A stretch of 64,000 bases of DNA, taken from assembly GCF_029931775.1 (NCBI RefSeq), contig NC_079324.1, forward strand, positions 61,325,268-61,389,267, given 5' to 3'. This document shows positions 33,206-42,728 of the stretch, in pieces; position 1 is the first letter of the stretch; each line of letters begins with the position of its first letter. The stretch is from Euleptes europaea. Taxonomy: Eukaryota > Chordata > Lepidosauria > Squamata > Sphaerodactylidae. A program made the position numbers and the translations under genes. The notes under the pieces are model-generated. The model made no database searches. It was not told the DNA's origin and was given only the letters and a program-made list of their open reading frames with translations.

Positions 33206-35731
33206 TTAGAGGGGCTTATAGGCTAGTTGGGTGGTGCGATTGACAATCTCCAGCTTGCTGAGCTGCCGTTTTACCCAGCACCCAAGAAAAATAATCAGCA
33301 CAGTTAAGCAGGCTTGTGCTGCCAGGATCACAACTATGGGGTGGAGAATCAAATTCAAAAATCCGGTGGCGGAGGGGCTCCATCCCAAAAGGGTTTCCCA
33401 CCATGAGTGCTCTCCTGCTTTCTTTATTTTGGCAGAGATATCTGCAATCTCCTTGTTATTATGGGAGACGACTAGAGAGCTGGTGTCTCCGGACTGCTTT
33501 ATTTTCTGGAGGGTTGAATGGAGTTTGGGATGTTTAAACAGCTGACTTATGGCTTCTAAGCCCATCCCTAAAAAGAGGGGTTGAATGTAGGTGAAGAGTT
33601 CTGGGGACAAAATCATTTCTTCTCGGGTCCATACAGGGATGGTGTATTGGAAATCACACCCCTGTACAGATGTGAGGTTGCAAAAGCATCTGTTCATAAA
33701 CGGGAGCATTGGTTGTAATAAAAAGGAATTCAGGATGAGAAAAGGGCAGGGGGATCTTACACAGGCACATCCTTTCCCCAGATATACCAGCGCAGATCCA
33801 TTCTCCTGCTTCAGGTCATATTTACAGATGCTGACCTGATCTATTTGGGGGGTTAAACAGGGGTGGTGAGGTTCTAACGCATAGTCCTCACAAATGAAAC
33901 CGAGGCGGTCTCTGTGAACACAACCCTTGGTATTCAGAAAAATTATGCCTTGAGAGGAGAGTCGTGCCCAGTGGGAGGGGTTGTTAGCGTAGAGCACGTC
34001 TGACTCTCCTGCTTGCAAGCCTAGGGGAACGATAGGAAAAATGGGAAAAGATTCTCGGCTGCTAGCCGTTAGTAAATACAGTAAAAGTTCCTGAGATTGG
34101 GGGTGGAAGGTGGAATTCATTAAGGTCCACCATGATTCTAACTGCAGCTCGGTGGCTGTTAATTTTGGGGCTATGAGGTGTCTGATTTCCAGGGGGAGGT
34201 GCCCCGCTGAAGCTTCTTTAATTATTCCCATGGCCACGGCTGTGTTTAAACTATGGGCTTGGGTACAAGCTATGGCAATGGACAGATTGGCTTGTAGAGA
34301 CTGGGTCCCTTTTAAGAGGAGAGCAAAGTCTCTTTCAATTTGGCTTTCCCAATTCACTAAGATTTCACTGATGGAGTGCTGTACTTCAGACATGGACTGC
34401 ATGGAGTTGGAGATGGGCTTGCCTAGGTCTGAGATCGTGGCAGTGGCATAAGCAAACTTATTAGCCAGGACCTCTATATTTGCCGCATCTATAAGGGCTG
34501 CTCCTCCCGCTGCGGGGGCAATCCAATCGGCTGCTGCTCTTTTCCTTCTGTTGGGAGAGGGAGAGGCGTCTGTCCACAACCTGAGCCAAGCTTTCCATCC
34601 TTCCTGGCCCGGTTTTAGATAGGGGGCGCATTGGGGTAATCTATTCGTGGTGTTGAGACCCGAGAGCTGAACTCGGATTTCCTTTAGAGACATTTGGGGC
34701 TGGATCAGAACGGTTTCCCTTATATCTGTTTTGATCACATGGGAGCCAGCGACTTTAGTAAAATTGTCCATGAGTTTTTGTGGGTCCGAAATTAGGGGGT
34801 CAAATGTTAAATTAAAGGAATCCCCTGCTTCCACTTCTAAGTGATATTGACCCACTGAATGAGTCAAACGGATTTCTATCACTCCCAGGTGGTGAAACCT
34901 GATAGAGTGGGCTTGACTGGGGCATTTGGGGTCCGTGGACCTTATGAGCCAGTCTGGAGGTCCTTGCTTTGCCAAGTCCTCGTTGCTAACTGTCCAAGGG
35001 GTATTTGTCCAGTTTCCCACTTGGTTTGTGATGACCTCCCCGGTAGGGGTGGTTAATTTAGTGGACACTTCCATTTTGGTCCTGGTGCCTATTAGGATAA
35101 TAATTTTTAGGGGTTCCCCTGCCTTCCAACTTGCGGCCGACAACATGCAAACTGCGCAAGCTGGAGCCCAATCCTCGGTAACAGGAGGAGGAGTGGGGGT
35201 ACGGACAGAGGTGGTCACTGGCTTTGGGGTAGTTTTCTTTTTACACTGGGTTTTGAGCTTAGGTTGTGGTAGAGTTACTTGGGACCAGTCTTTGAGATTG
35301 GGGTCTCCCTCTTGTTTCCAAATGCAAGTAGCTTCAACCAGTGGAATTTGTCTGTCTTCATGGGAATAGCACATGAGGACCTGAGCGCTGGTCTTAACTT
35401 CTATACACATGAGAATCAAGTTTGGGGTTTCATCCCATTGTTCTTCGCAACTTCTAAATCTGTTACTTGGGGAAAAGTAGGGATATTCTGTGCGTGTATA
35501 ACCACTCTTAAGAATGTCACAGACCATGGGCTCATGTTCTGCTCTTGTGCCCTTACATGTCCAGTGCGGTTTTCCCGATATGCTGCGAATTGCATTGTGC
35601 AAAGATTGGCCATTGTTAAGTTGCAGGGTAACGAGGAAGCACAAGGTCCTGATCCATATTTTCCATTCCATTTTGGGGACCCTGCAAGTACAGAGAGGGA
35701 TCGGATTCAGGATATGCGGGGGGGTTTTCAA
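33206..35731 (-). CDS. env: Retroviral env (fossil, looks whole)
   Basis: 841-aa frame. A signal-peptide-like stretch (WIRTLCFLVTLQ) follows a second Met near residue 21. The surface part has a proline/threonine-rich segment (TPKPVTTSVRTPTPPP). A furin-type site RRKR about residue 400 is followed by a small, Ala/Gly-rich fusion-peptide-like stretch (AAADWIAPAAGGAALIDAA). The transmembrane part is about 440 residues, much longer than the roughly 190 of gammaretroviruses, with many cysteines and a membrane anchor near the C-terminus (LHPIVVILAAQACLTVLII). I do not see the immunosuppressive-peptide and CX6CC region typical of gammaretroviral envelopes. Env would be made from a spliced RNA, as in the family. 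Confidence 0.88.
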   Translation of the reverse strand: MKTPPHILNPIPLCTCRVPKMEWKIWIRTLCFLVTLQLNNGQSLHNAIRSISGKPHWTCKGTRAEHEPMVCDILKSGYTRTEYPYFSPSNRFRSCEEQWDETPNLILMCIEVKTSAQVLMCYSHEDRQIPLVEATCIWKQEGDPNLKDWSQVTLPQPKLKTQCKKKTTPKPVTTSVRTPTPPPVTEDWAPACAVCMLSAASWKAGEPLKIIILIGTRTKMEVSTKLTTPTGEVITNQVGNWTNTPWTVSNEDLAKQGPPDWLIRSTDPKCPSQAHSIRFHHLGVIEIRLTHSVGQYHLEVEAGDSFNLTFDPLISDPQKLMDNFTKVAGSHVIKTDIRETVLIQPQMSLKEIRVQLSGLNTTNRLPQCAPYLKPGQEGWKAWLRLWTDASPSPNRRKRAAADWIAPAAGGAALIDAANIEVLANKFAYATATISDLGKPISNSMQSMSEVQHSISEILVNWESQIERDFALLLKGTQSLQANLSIAIACTQAHSLNTAVAMGIIKEASAGHLPLEIRHLIAPKLTATELQLESWWTLMNSTFHPQSQELLLYLLTASSRESFPIFPIVPLGLQAGESDVLYANNPSHWARLSSQGIIFLNTKGCVHRDRLGFICEDYALEPHHPCLTPQIDQVSICKYDLKQENGSALVYLGKGCACVRSPCPFLILNSFLLQPMLPFMNRCFCNLTSVQGCDFQYTIPVWTREEMILSPELFTYIQPLFLGMGLEAISQLFKHPKLHSTLQKIKQSGDTSSLVVSHNNKEIADISAKIKKAGEHSWWETLLGWSPSATGFLNLILHPIVVILAAQACLTVLIIFLGCWVKRQLSKLEIVNRTTQLAYKPL

Positions 35732-35836
35732 CAGAAAAAATTTGTGAGGAGGTTGTCTTTCTCTTTCCTCCCCTTGCTTATTCTGGGGCTTTTAACCCAG
35801 AAGAAGCAAACTAATAGAAACTATATACAGTCTGTT

Positions 35837-38800
35837 TCAGATCTCCATGAAGGTGCCTTCCAGAGAGACTGTTGGAAGGTGTGATATACTCATGACTGAG
35901 ATCTGCTTAGTTCTGACTTCTGAGATTGGGGGCAGCGAGGGGGGTCTCGCGGCTGGTTGAATTTGTGGCTGGACTTCTGGCGGCTTGCCTTTCCACTCCT
36001 TTAGCTGGGAGCAGTGGAAGAATTTGTACCAGGTGTCTCCCTTCTGTCGGGGGATGGCGACCTGATAGACGGCAGGGCTCACTCTTTTAGTGATGGACAC
36101 AGGTCCCTGCCATTTAACGGACAGGGGATGTCCGTCTTTGGAAAATTTTCTGTAAAGGACCAACTGTCCTTCTTCCCACTGTTGGGGGTTTTTGACCCAG
36201 CCTAGCTTTTTGTCTATCTTTTGCTGGGTGACTCCTAGGTTCCGTGCCACTTGAAGGTGTACTTCTGAGATGGTTTTGACCAGGCTGCGGACCCATTCCT
36301 CGTTAATAACTACAGTCTCCATGTCATTGGGTAGCTGTGAGTCAATCCAGAGGGATTCAGGGAGGCGCATTTTCCTGCCTGTCATGACCATATGGGGAGT
36401 ATAGCCGTGGGTGGCAACGGTGCCTCTGAGGGCCATTAGTATGATAGGAAGTTTCTCGTCCCAATCTCTCCCTGAGGACTTCACCATTTTGCGAAGTGCT
36501 TCCTTGAGGGTTCGGTTTGTCCTTTCAATGGTCCCCGCTGACTGGGGGTGGCCAGCGATGTGGAATCTCTGTTTTATGCCCAGCGCCTTGCACAGCTCCT
36601 GGGTGATCTGCCCAGTGAAATGTGTCCCGAGGTCGCTGTCTACTGCGCATATTCCAAAGCGGCTAAAAATATTATTAAATAAAAGGCGGGCTGTGGTGGC
36701 TGCATCGTTCCTTTTACATGGAAAAGCCTCGACCCACTTGCTGAACGGGTCTATGACAGTCAGGCAGTGCTTATTTCCTCTGGTAGTGGTTGGGAGAGGA
36801 CCGATAAAATCGATTTGGATTTGTGCCCAGGGACCTTTAACTCTTTGGTGCTGGAGGGGGGCTTTGGGGCCGGATGAGTCCGCATTCACCATAGCGCAGG
36901 AGAGACAGTTGTCTACCCACTGAGCTACTTCCTGGCGCATGTGTGGCCACCACCCAACTTCCTGGACCCGGGAGAGCGTGTGCTCTTTGCCCCGGTGCCC
37001 CTGTTCATGGACAAACTGAATAAGATCCCCTCTGACATCAGTGGGCACAATCCAATGGAACTCGCCCTCTGAGTCTACTGCCCAGATTATCGAGTCTTTC
37101 TCTTGGATGGAGAATCTGCCTGTGGCATCTTTGCCTGCTCGGGCCAGCTCTTGAATAGTCTGGTCTGAACTTTGCATTGTGGCCAAGTCTAAGACTTCTG
37201 AGGTTTTCATTTGGGCAGCAGCCCTTCGGGTAGTTACTGATCTGATCTCATTGATGTAGTGGGGTGGGGAGGGTTTGTCATAAGCGGCTGCTGCTTTTGC
37301 TTCCTGGTCTGCTGCATTATTCCAGTAGGCAGTGGCAGAGTCATCTTTTTGATGCCCTTTTACGTGTGTTATCTGGGTTATGGCTATGCGCCTCTGAATT
37401 AAGGCTGCAGCATCCATCCAGCGTTGCTGGTATGTGACTGCCTTGCCATCCTGCGTTTTCCAGTCGTTCTTTTGCCACACTGGGAGCCAGATGGTGGCAG
37501 CTCTGACTGCCCAATCTGAGTCTGAATATATGGCAATTGGGGTCCTGGGGTCTTCCCAGTCTAATACGGCTAGGAGCGCATCTATTTCCGCCGCTTGGCT
37601 GGAGTGGGGGCGAGTTATTCCTTTCAGGACATGGTGATCCCTAACTCTGACGGCCGCAAAACCGGTGCGAGGAGAGCCATCAACGTAGAAGGAGGACCCG
37701 TCGCAGAACCAGCACTCGAAGCCAAGTGCTTCTGCTTCTGCTAGGGGGACTCCCTCTCTTGCTGGCCAGGGATCGTGATCAATTACTGGGAGGGGGCACT
37801 CATGTTCCTCTCCTGTAACTATGAGGCCGTAAGGGGAAGATGGCTCACTGGATGCTCTCTGAAACTCCACTCCCTTGTTTACCAGGGCTAGGGTCCATTG
37901 AGCGATCCGAGCGTTGGACACTTGTCCATCTTGGATCTTTCCAGAGAGGATGTATTTAAGCGGAGTATGGGTGGTGTGAACTACCACTCGGGATCCTCCG
38001 ATTATAAACTCCCAGTGGGTCAGGCTCCAAATCAGCGCCAGGCATATCTTTTCACATGGGCTGAAGCGCATCTCTACGGGGGTCAGGTTTCTGGAGGCAT
38101 AAGCCACTACTCGGGGAGCACCCGCATGTTCTTGGGACAGCGTGGCACCTAAGCTACGTTCTGAGGTGGCAAGCTGAATTTGAAAAGGCTTTGCTGGGTC
38201 TGGGTGAGCCAGCGCAGGGGCTTGCATGAGACTGGTTTTCAGGGCAGCAAAGGCTTCCTGTTGTTCCGAGTCCCACTTCCAAGGGGCGTTCTTTTTCAGT
38301 AAGGCATACAGGGGTCTGGCCTTATCGGAGAACGACTCAATAAAGTCGCGCGAGAAATTAAAGGTCCCTAGCAAGGCTCTGAGGGAGGGAACATCAGTGG
38401 GAGCGGGGAGTTTTGAAATTGCTTCCACCCGCTGACCGTCTGGTGTTCTCCCGTCAGGTCCTAGTGCTAGTCCTAGGTATTTGACGCTGGTTTTGACTAG
38501 CTGAGCTTTCTCGCGGCTCGCCTTGAAGCCGGTTTCTCCGATAAGTCTCAGAACTTCTTTTGTGATGTCGGCAGTCTTTTCTGCTGACTCAGAATGTACG
38601 AGGATGTCGTCCACGTAACTCAGCACGTGTGGACGCGAGTCAGGCTGGAGTCTTTCCCACATCTGAACCACGTGTGCATGGCAGATGCTCGGGGAAGAAT
38701 GAAATCCTTGGGGCGTGCGTTTAAACGCATACTGTTGGCCCCTGAAGGTAAAAGCGAACTTGTACCAACAGGACGGGTGGAGCTCAATGCTGTGAAAAGC

Positions 38801-39613
38801 ATTGGCCAAGTCAATAACAGAGTAGAACTTTGATCCAGCCGCGATGGCGGCAAGGATCTCATTATATTTGGCCACTACTGGGGCTACCGGGGGAGTGACT
38901 GCATTAAGGGCTCTGAAGTCGACCGTCATTCTCCATGTGACTCCATCTGCTTTTAAGACTGGCCACAAGGGGGCATTGCAGATGGACTGCATTGGGAGAA
39001 TGACATCCCACTCCAAAAGTCCCTTAATGGTTTTCCCTATACCTTCCTCCGCATCCGCGGGGTATTTGTATTGTCTCTGGGGTGGGGGGTCTTTTCCTTC
39101 TATGAGCACACAGGCTCCATGGACCAAGCCGCATTCTGCCTTGTCTGTGACCCACACCTCGGGAAACTCCTGAACCCAGGAATCTTCCTTAAGAGGGGCC
39201 AGAGGCAAGGGAGCCTTCAGCGCAGCGCATCTGTGTACTGCGTTCACAAAATCGGGTCCTCCTGGGATACGCCACAGGAAGCCATTGGCGAGGTCAATGG
39301 TGATCTGTAGCCCCTTCAGAAAAGGCACCCCCAGGATCCCGTCGTCTTCCCCCCTGTTCTCACATGCAGTGAGGAGAGAGCGAGTGGATCCTACTTGGCA
39401 GGGGATGTCTGTCCAAGTTTTTGCAGTCTGATTGCCTCCTGCAAAGCCTGCAAGGCAGACCTCGTGGGGAGTGCTATGTCCCTGTCTGGCGAGCTTGGGA
39501 TGCAGCACGTTAAGGGCTGCTCCCGTGTCTATAAGGAGTTTGGCGGATTCTGTGTGTCCCGGAGTCCCAATGTCCGCCTTTACAGTGGGCCTCCCCCATG
39601 AGTCAGGAGTCAA
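35837..39613 (-). CDS. pol: Retroviral pro-pol (fossil, looks whole)
   Basis: 1258 aa from its first Met, in the same frame as gag and separated from it by a stop codon that gamma/epsilon-type retroviruses pass by read-through. Order: protease with active site LLIDTGAA (about residue 28); reverse transcriptase with VIDLANAFHS and YVDDILVHSE; RNase H with FCDGSSFYVDG; integrase with an HHCC zinc domain (HEQGHRGKEHTL ... CLSC), the catalytic triad in QIDFIGPL, DSDLGTHFTG and GTIERTNRTLK, and a C-terminal GPY/F-like segment (VKWQGPVSITKRVSPAVYQV). Length is normal for a class I Pol. Confidence 0.93.
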   Translation of the reverse strand: MTPDSWGRPTVKADIGTPGHTESAKLLIDTGAALNVLHPKLARQGHSTPHEVCLAGFAGGNQTAKTWTDIPCQVGSTRSLLTACENRGEDDGILGVPFLKGLQITIDLANGFLWRIPGGPDFVNAVHRCAALKAPLPLAPLKEDSWVQEFPEVWVTDKAECGLVHGACVLIEGKDPPPQRQYKYPADAEEGIGKTIKGLLEWDVILPMQSICNAPLWPVLKADGVTWRMTVDFRALNAVTPPVAPVVAKYNEILAAIAAGSKFYSVIDLANAFHSIELHPSCWYKFAFTFRGQQYAFKRTPQGFHSSPSICHAHVVQMWERLQPDSRPHVLSYVDDILVHSESAEKTADITKEVLRLIGETGFKASREKAQLVKTSVKYLGLALGPDGRTPDGQRVEAISKLPAPTDVPSLRALLGTFNFSRDFIESFSDKARPLYALLKKNAPWKWDSEQQEAFAALKTSLMQAPALAHPDPAKPFQIQLATSERSLGATLSQEHAGAPRVVAYASRNLTPVEMRFSPCEKICLALIWSLTHWEFIIGGSRVVVHTTHTPLKYILSGKIQDGQVSNARIAQWTLALVNKGVEFQRASSEPSSPYGLIVTGEEHECPLPVIDHDPWPAREGVPLAEAEALGFECWFCDGSSFYVDGSPRTGFAAVRVRDHHVLKGITRPHSSQAAEIDALLAVLDWEDPRTPIAIYSDSDWAVRAATIWLPVWQKNDWKTQDGKAVTYQQRWMDAAALIQRRIAITQITHVKGHQKDDSATAYWNNAADQEAKAAAAYDKPSPPHYINEIRSVTTRRAAAQMKTSEVLDLATMQSSDQTIQELARAGKDATGRFSIQEKDSIIWAVDSEGEFHWIVPTDVRGDLIQFVHEQGHRGKEHTLSRVQEVGWWPHMRQEVAQWVDNCLSCAMVNADSSGPKAPLQHQRVKGPWAQIQIDFIGPLPTTTRGNKHCLTVIDPFSKWVEAFPCKRNDAATTARLLFNNIFSRFGICAVDSDLGTHFTGQITQELCKALGIKQRFHIAGHPQSAGTIERTNRTLKEALRKMVKSSGRDWDEKLPIILMALRGTVATHGYTPHMVMTGRKMRLPESLWIDSQLPNDMETVVINEEWVRSLVKTISEVHLQVARNLGVTQQKIDKKLGWVKNPQQWEEGQLVLYRKFSKDGHPLSVKWQGPVSITKRVSPAVYQVAIPRQKGDTWYKFFHCSQLKEWKGKPPEVQPQIQPAARPPSLPPISEVRTKQISVMSISHLPTVSLEGTFMEI

Positions 39614-39658
39614 CTTGGCTATGATCTGCCCTGGGGGTGCTATGGACTCCGGGCACCT

Positions 39659-41629
39659 CTAACACAGGTCTGGTGACGGATCACCGGTGCCCGCTGGGCT
39701 TTCTTTGGGCTGCACCTTGGAAATGGCGCTTGCGGAGTTTGGCTGTGGGTCTTTCCCTTGCGGGGCTTCCCAGTTTGCCAGGGCTTGCATTAGGAACTTT
39801 GTGGGTTGCCTATGGAATTCCTCCATATTGGCTCCCAGTTCCTTGAGTTTTCCCCAGGTGTACCATCTCAAAGGATCTTGTCCTGGTGGAGGGGGAGGCG
39901 TGTGGTTTTTCGAGCCTGAGAGTCCCATCTCGGAGAAGGGGGGGGCAGAGGGGGCCGTGTGGTGTTCCAGTCGGTCGTTCAGAGGTCGCTGAGAGAAGGA
40001 ACCACTTCTTTGCATGGTGTCTCTCCCTCCTCGCCCCCTAAACGAGCCTCGGAATCCACCTCGGTCATGGCCTCGGGGTTGATAGTCATTTCCATTCCCC
40101 TGCTTAGAGGAGTGCGTGCCCTCCTGGTAAGGTGCATGCTTGGAATGGGGTCCATTGTTAGAGTAAGTCACCGGCTGAATTGGCTCCCGTGTGACCCTCT
40201 CCTTTCTGTTACCCATCTTTGAGTTTCGCCCTGCATCTAAGGTTTCTCTCATGACATTAGCCGCCTCTCTTATACGCCGCTCAATGTCTTCCCATTCGGT
40301 GTCGCCTGCAGCCATCAACCCTGCAGCGAGTTTTGTTTGGGAGTTGAGTCCCCGCACTAAAGGTTCCTTAAAGTCCCTGATATTATAGTCGGTCTGGTCT
40401 ACTCCCTCGGGAGTCACAGCACCTGCTTGGACAATGCCTGCTAGCAGGGCTAGGAGTTGTTTCCTTGATACATAGGTGTCGGGGTCGTCCCCTGGACCTT
40501 GCTGTTCCAGCACAAAAAGTGTCTGGACGCTCTGGCCTCCCCATAAGTATTGCAGCATTTCCACCATCCAATCCTTGCATGTTTTATATGCAAGTCTCCT
40601 TGAAGCCATAATGGCATTCAAACTGAGTTGCTCGCTTGGGGGAGCGCAGCGGAGGGCTAGTGCTGTTAGGTCGGCTCCGGTGGCCGTGGGATGGGTTAAA
40701 GCTACAGTGGCCATCCAGGACACAGCGGTGTCCCTTGTAAAAGGACCTACTTGGGACGCTATAGCTTTAAGTTCATCTGGGTGCCAGCTCCTGCTTTCAC
40801 TGACCACCTTCCGAGTGAGCACCGGGTCGGCGGTGCCTTCTCGAGCACTGGTGTTTATAACCTTAGCCAGGACTGGGTTAACTGGTTGATTTACAGTCTC
40901 TTGGCATTTAGTGGTCCCTTGGGTTAATATTGGGTACAGTGGGGCGGGGGTAGCTGGCAACTCAATTGCAGCCTCTGGGTGGACTGTAGAGATGAGTGCG
41001 TGTTGCAGCCCCAACTGTTGCTTTAAAGAGTTAATTTCTGCCTGACATGCATCATGGGATGCAGCTTCCATTTCTTTCTTAGTCTTTTCAGCTAGGTACT
41101 GTGCAGCTTGGGTTGCCTTAGAGGATTGTGCCACTGCCGCCTCTAATTGTTTTTCCAAATGTTTTATTTGAAGCACTAGGGCTTCATTTTTTCTTGTTAC
41201 TTCTTCTAGGGAGGAGGCTAAACCTCGCTTTTCCAGAGTCAGATCCGTTTTTTCCAGAGCGAGTTCGGTTGTTCTCGTCTCCAGGAAATGCACGTCTTCC
41301 TCTGCTTCCCTTATCCTGCCTAGATATGCTTCCTCGGTGGCTGCTAATTTATTATTGAGGTCTTCTACCTTTTCTAGTGCCTTTTTCTGAAGGGAAAGGC
41401 TATCTTTAATGGCGGAGTATAGACCCCAGGCTATGTGGCGGTCTTTTTGCTTGGATGACGGTTTCTTTTTCTGGCAATGCTCCTCGATTGATTCTCTGAG
41501 CATTGTTAGGGGGTCAGAGGTTCCCTGAAAGGCTCCGTCCTCCCAAGGACACTCCCCTTTCTTCGCCAGCCACTTCTCAAGTTTGGGAAGGTCGGACTGC
41601 TTCTTGTACCTTGTTTCTAATGTGGTCAT
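39659..41629 (-). CDS. gag: Retroviral gag (fossil, looks whole), coiled-coil and RG-rich
   Basis: 656 aa. The N-terminal quarter holds a long coiled coil (about residues 75-210, e.g. LEKVEDLNNKLAATEEAYL). Capsid region about 270-510, with a major-homology-like QQGPGDDPDTYVSRKQLL. The nucleocapsid-like tail is RG-rich (RGGFRGSFRGRGGRD, about 525-545) and has no CCHC zinc knuckle; a proline run and a serine/proline-rich tail follow. RG-rich, knuckle-free Gag is a trait of foamy viruses, whereas the gag-pol arrangement here is gamma/epsilon-like. Functions of the parts are inferred from position. Confidence 0.88.
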   Translation of the reverse strand: MTTLETRYKKQSDLPKLEKWLAKKGECPWEDGAFQGTSDPLTMLRESIEEHCQKKKPSSKQKDRHIAWGLYSAIKDSLSLQKKALEKVEDLNNKLAATEEAYLGRIREAEEDVHFLETRTTELALEKTDLTLEKRGLASSLEEVTRKNEALVLQIKHLEKQLEAAVAQSSKATQAAQYLAEKTKKEMEAASHDACQAEINSLKQQLGLQHALISTVHPEAAIELPATPAPLYPILTQGTTKCQETVNQPVNPVLAKVINTSAREGTADPVLTRKVVSESRSWHPDELKAIASQVGPFTRDTAVSWMATVALTHPTATGADLTALALRCAPPSEQLSLNAIMASRRLAYKTCKDWMVEMLQYLWGGQSVQTLFVLEQQGPGDDPDTYVSRKQLLALLAGIVQAGAVTPEGVDQTDYNIRDFKEPLVRGLNSQTKLAAGLMAAGDTEWEDIERRIREAANVMRETLDAGRNSKMGNRKERVTREPIQPVTYSNNGPHSKHAPYQEGTHSSKQGNGNDYQPRGHDRGGFRGSFRGRGGRDTMQRSGSFSQRPLNDRLEHHTAPSAPPFSEMGLSGSKNHTPPPPPGQDPLRWYTWGKLKELGANMEEFHRQPTKFLMQALANWEAPQGKDPQPNSASAISKVQPKESPAGTGDPSPDLC

Positions 41630-42728
41630 AGTGGGCCTAACCCTAACCTCTTGGCAGGTATCCTAAGGGAACCTGCTTGTTTTAGAACCGGGAAACGCTC
41701 TTGGCTGCTCCTTTAAGGAAGGAGAGCACGTTTCTGTGCTTACAGGAGACGGTTCCGGCTCGCTTCACAAGGGAAGCGGGCTCGCCTCAGCACATTTGCT
41801 TGGTGCTTGCGGGAGACGGTTCAGGCTCGCTCCTAAGGGAAACGGGCTCGTCTCAGCACATGGGGACAACCTTTATCAGAGGAATGTCCTTCAGTCGCGG
41901 CAGCGCTCCTGGCACTCTCCTAAGGGACGAGTGCACGCTCCACTCGGGAACCCTTCTGTCGTGGGAACGCTCTTGGCACACTCCTAAAGGACGGGTGCAC
42001 GTTCCACTTGGGGACCCTGTATTAGTGGCAACGCTCCTGGCACGCTCCTAAGGGACTGGTGCGCGTTCCACTTGGGGATACTCCTGGCAGAACTCCTAAG
42101 GGAAAACTGCGTATCCCAGCCTAGCGGGAGTGGCCACTCCTCCGTCCTAGGTCTTTCTGGGTGATTTCAACCCTATGCTGGGGCGCTTCTACTCGCCCAA
42201 TAACCTCACTCCGCGTCCGGGGTGAGTGAAATAATATTCAGCAGGCAAAGCCTGGTAATGGTGATGTGGGAGAGGAGAGGAGAGATCGTTTCCTCTCGAG
42301 GGATTTCTCGAGGGGGGGGGGAATATTATATTGGCCTACGTGTAGGTGCAGATGTCTACGTGCAACCCTACTCTGCAACACCCAACCCAGACAGCCGTTC
42401 AAATGGGGAGTCTCCGAAGAGAGGTGGTTCCCAGGGCAAAGCCTTTCAGTCTCCTTGCTTTGCTGAGAAGATAGCTCAGCTGGCGGCTAGACTTAGGGCT
42501 GAAAGAATGAAGGGGGGAGAAGCCAACCCACAAGATAGCGCTCACTAGAGCCACACACTCAGGCACACACACACTGTCGTTTTACGTGACAATTGATTTT
42601 TTTGTGAAAAACTGGTCAAAATTCAAAGCGTCTCAAAAACTTTTTCCTACGTCAACACGCTAAATACACACGTGTCGACTCGCATGTATTCAGACGTGCA
42701 GGAGTGCCCGCCTTCTCCACCAGTAATC
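41630..42728 (-). other. Retroviral leader with a tandem hairpin array
   Basis: About 1.1 kb between the 5' LTR and gag. The core TCCTAAGGGA (one copy TCCTAAAGGA) appears at 41661, 41831, 41918, 41982, 42046 and 42094, each inside a larger inverted repeat. Two looser relatives lie at 41704-41727 and 41758-41781. Spacing is 64 bp for three successive copies. No long reading frame is present in the sense direction. Confidence 0.8.
42705..42722 (-). other. Putative primer binding site
   Basis: In viral orientation TGGTGGAGAAGGCGGGCA begins 6 nt after the 5' LTR. The TGG start fits pairing with a tRNA CCA end. I could not match it to a specific tRNA from memory. Confidence 0.5.

Noticed and set aside
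39614-39660. Foamy-type separate Pol expression
   Set aside because: Gag and pol are in the same frame across a single stop, which fits gamma/epsilon read-through better.
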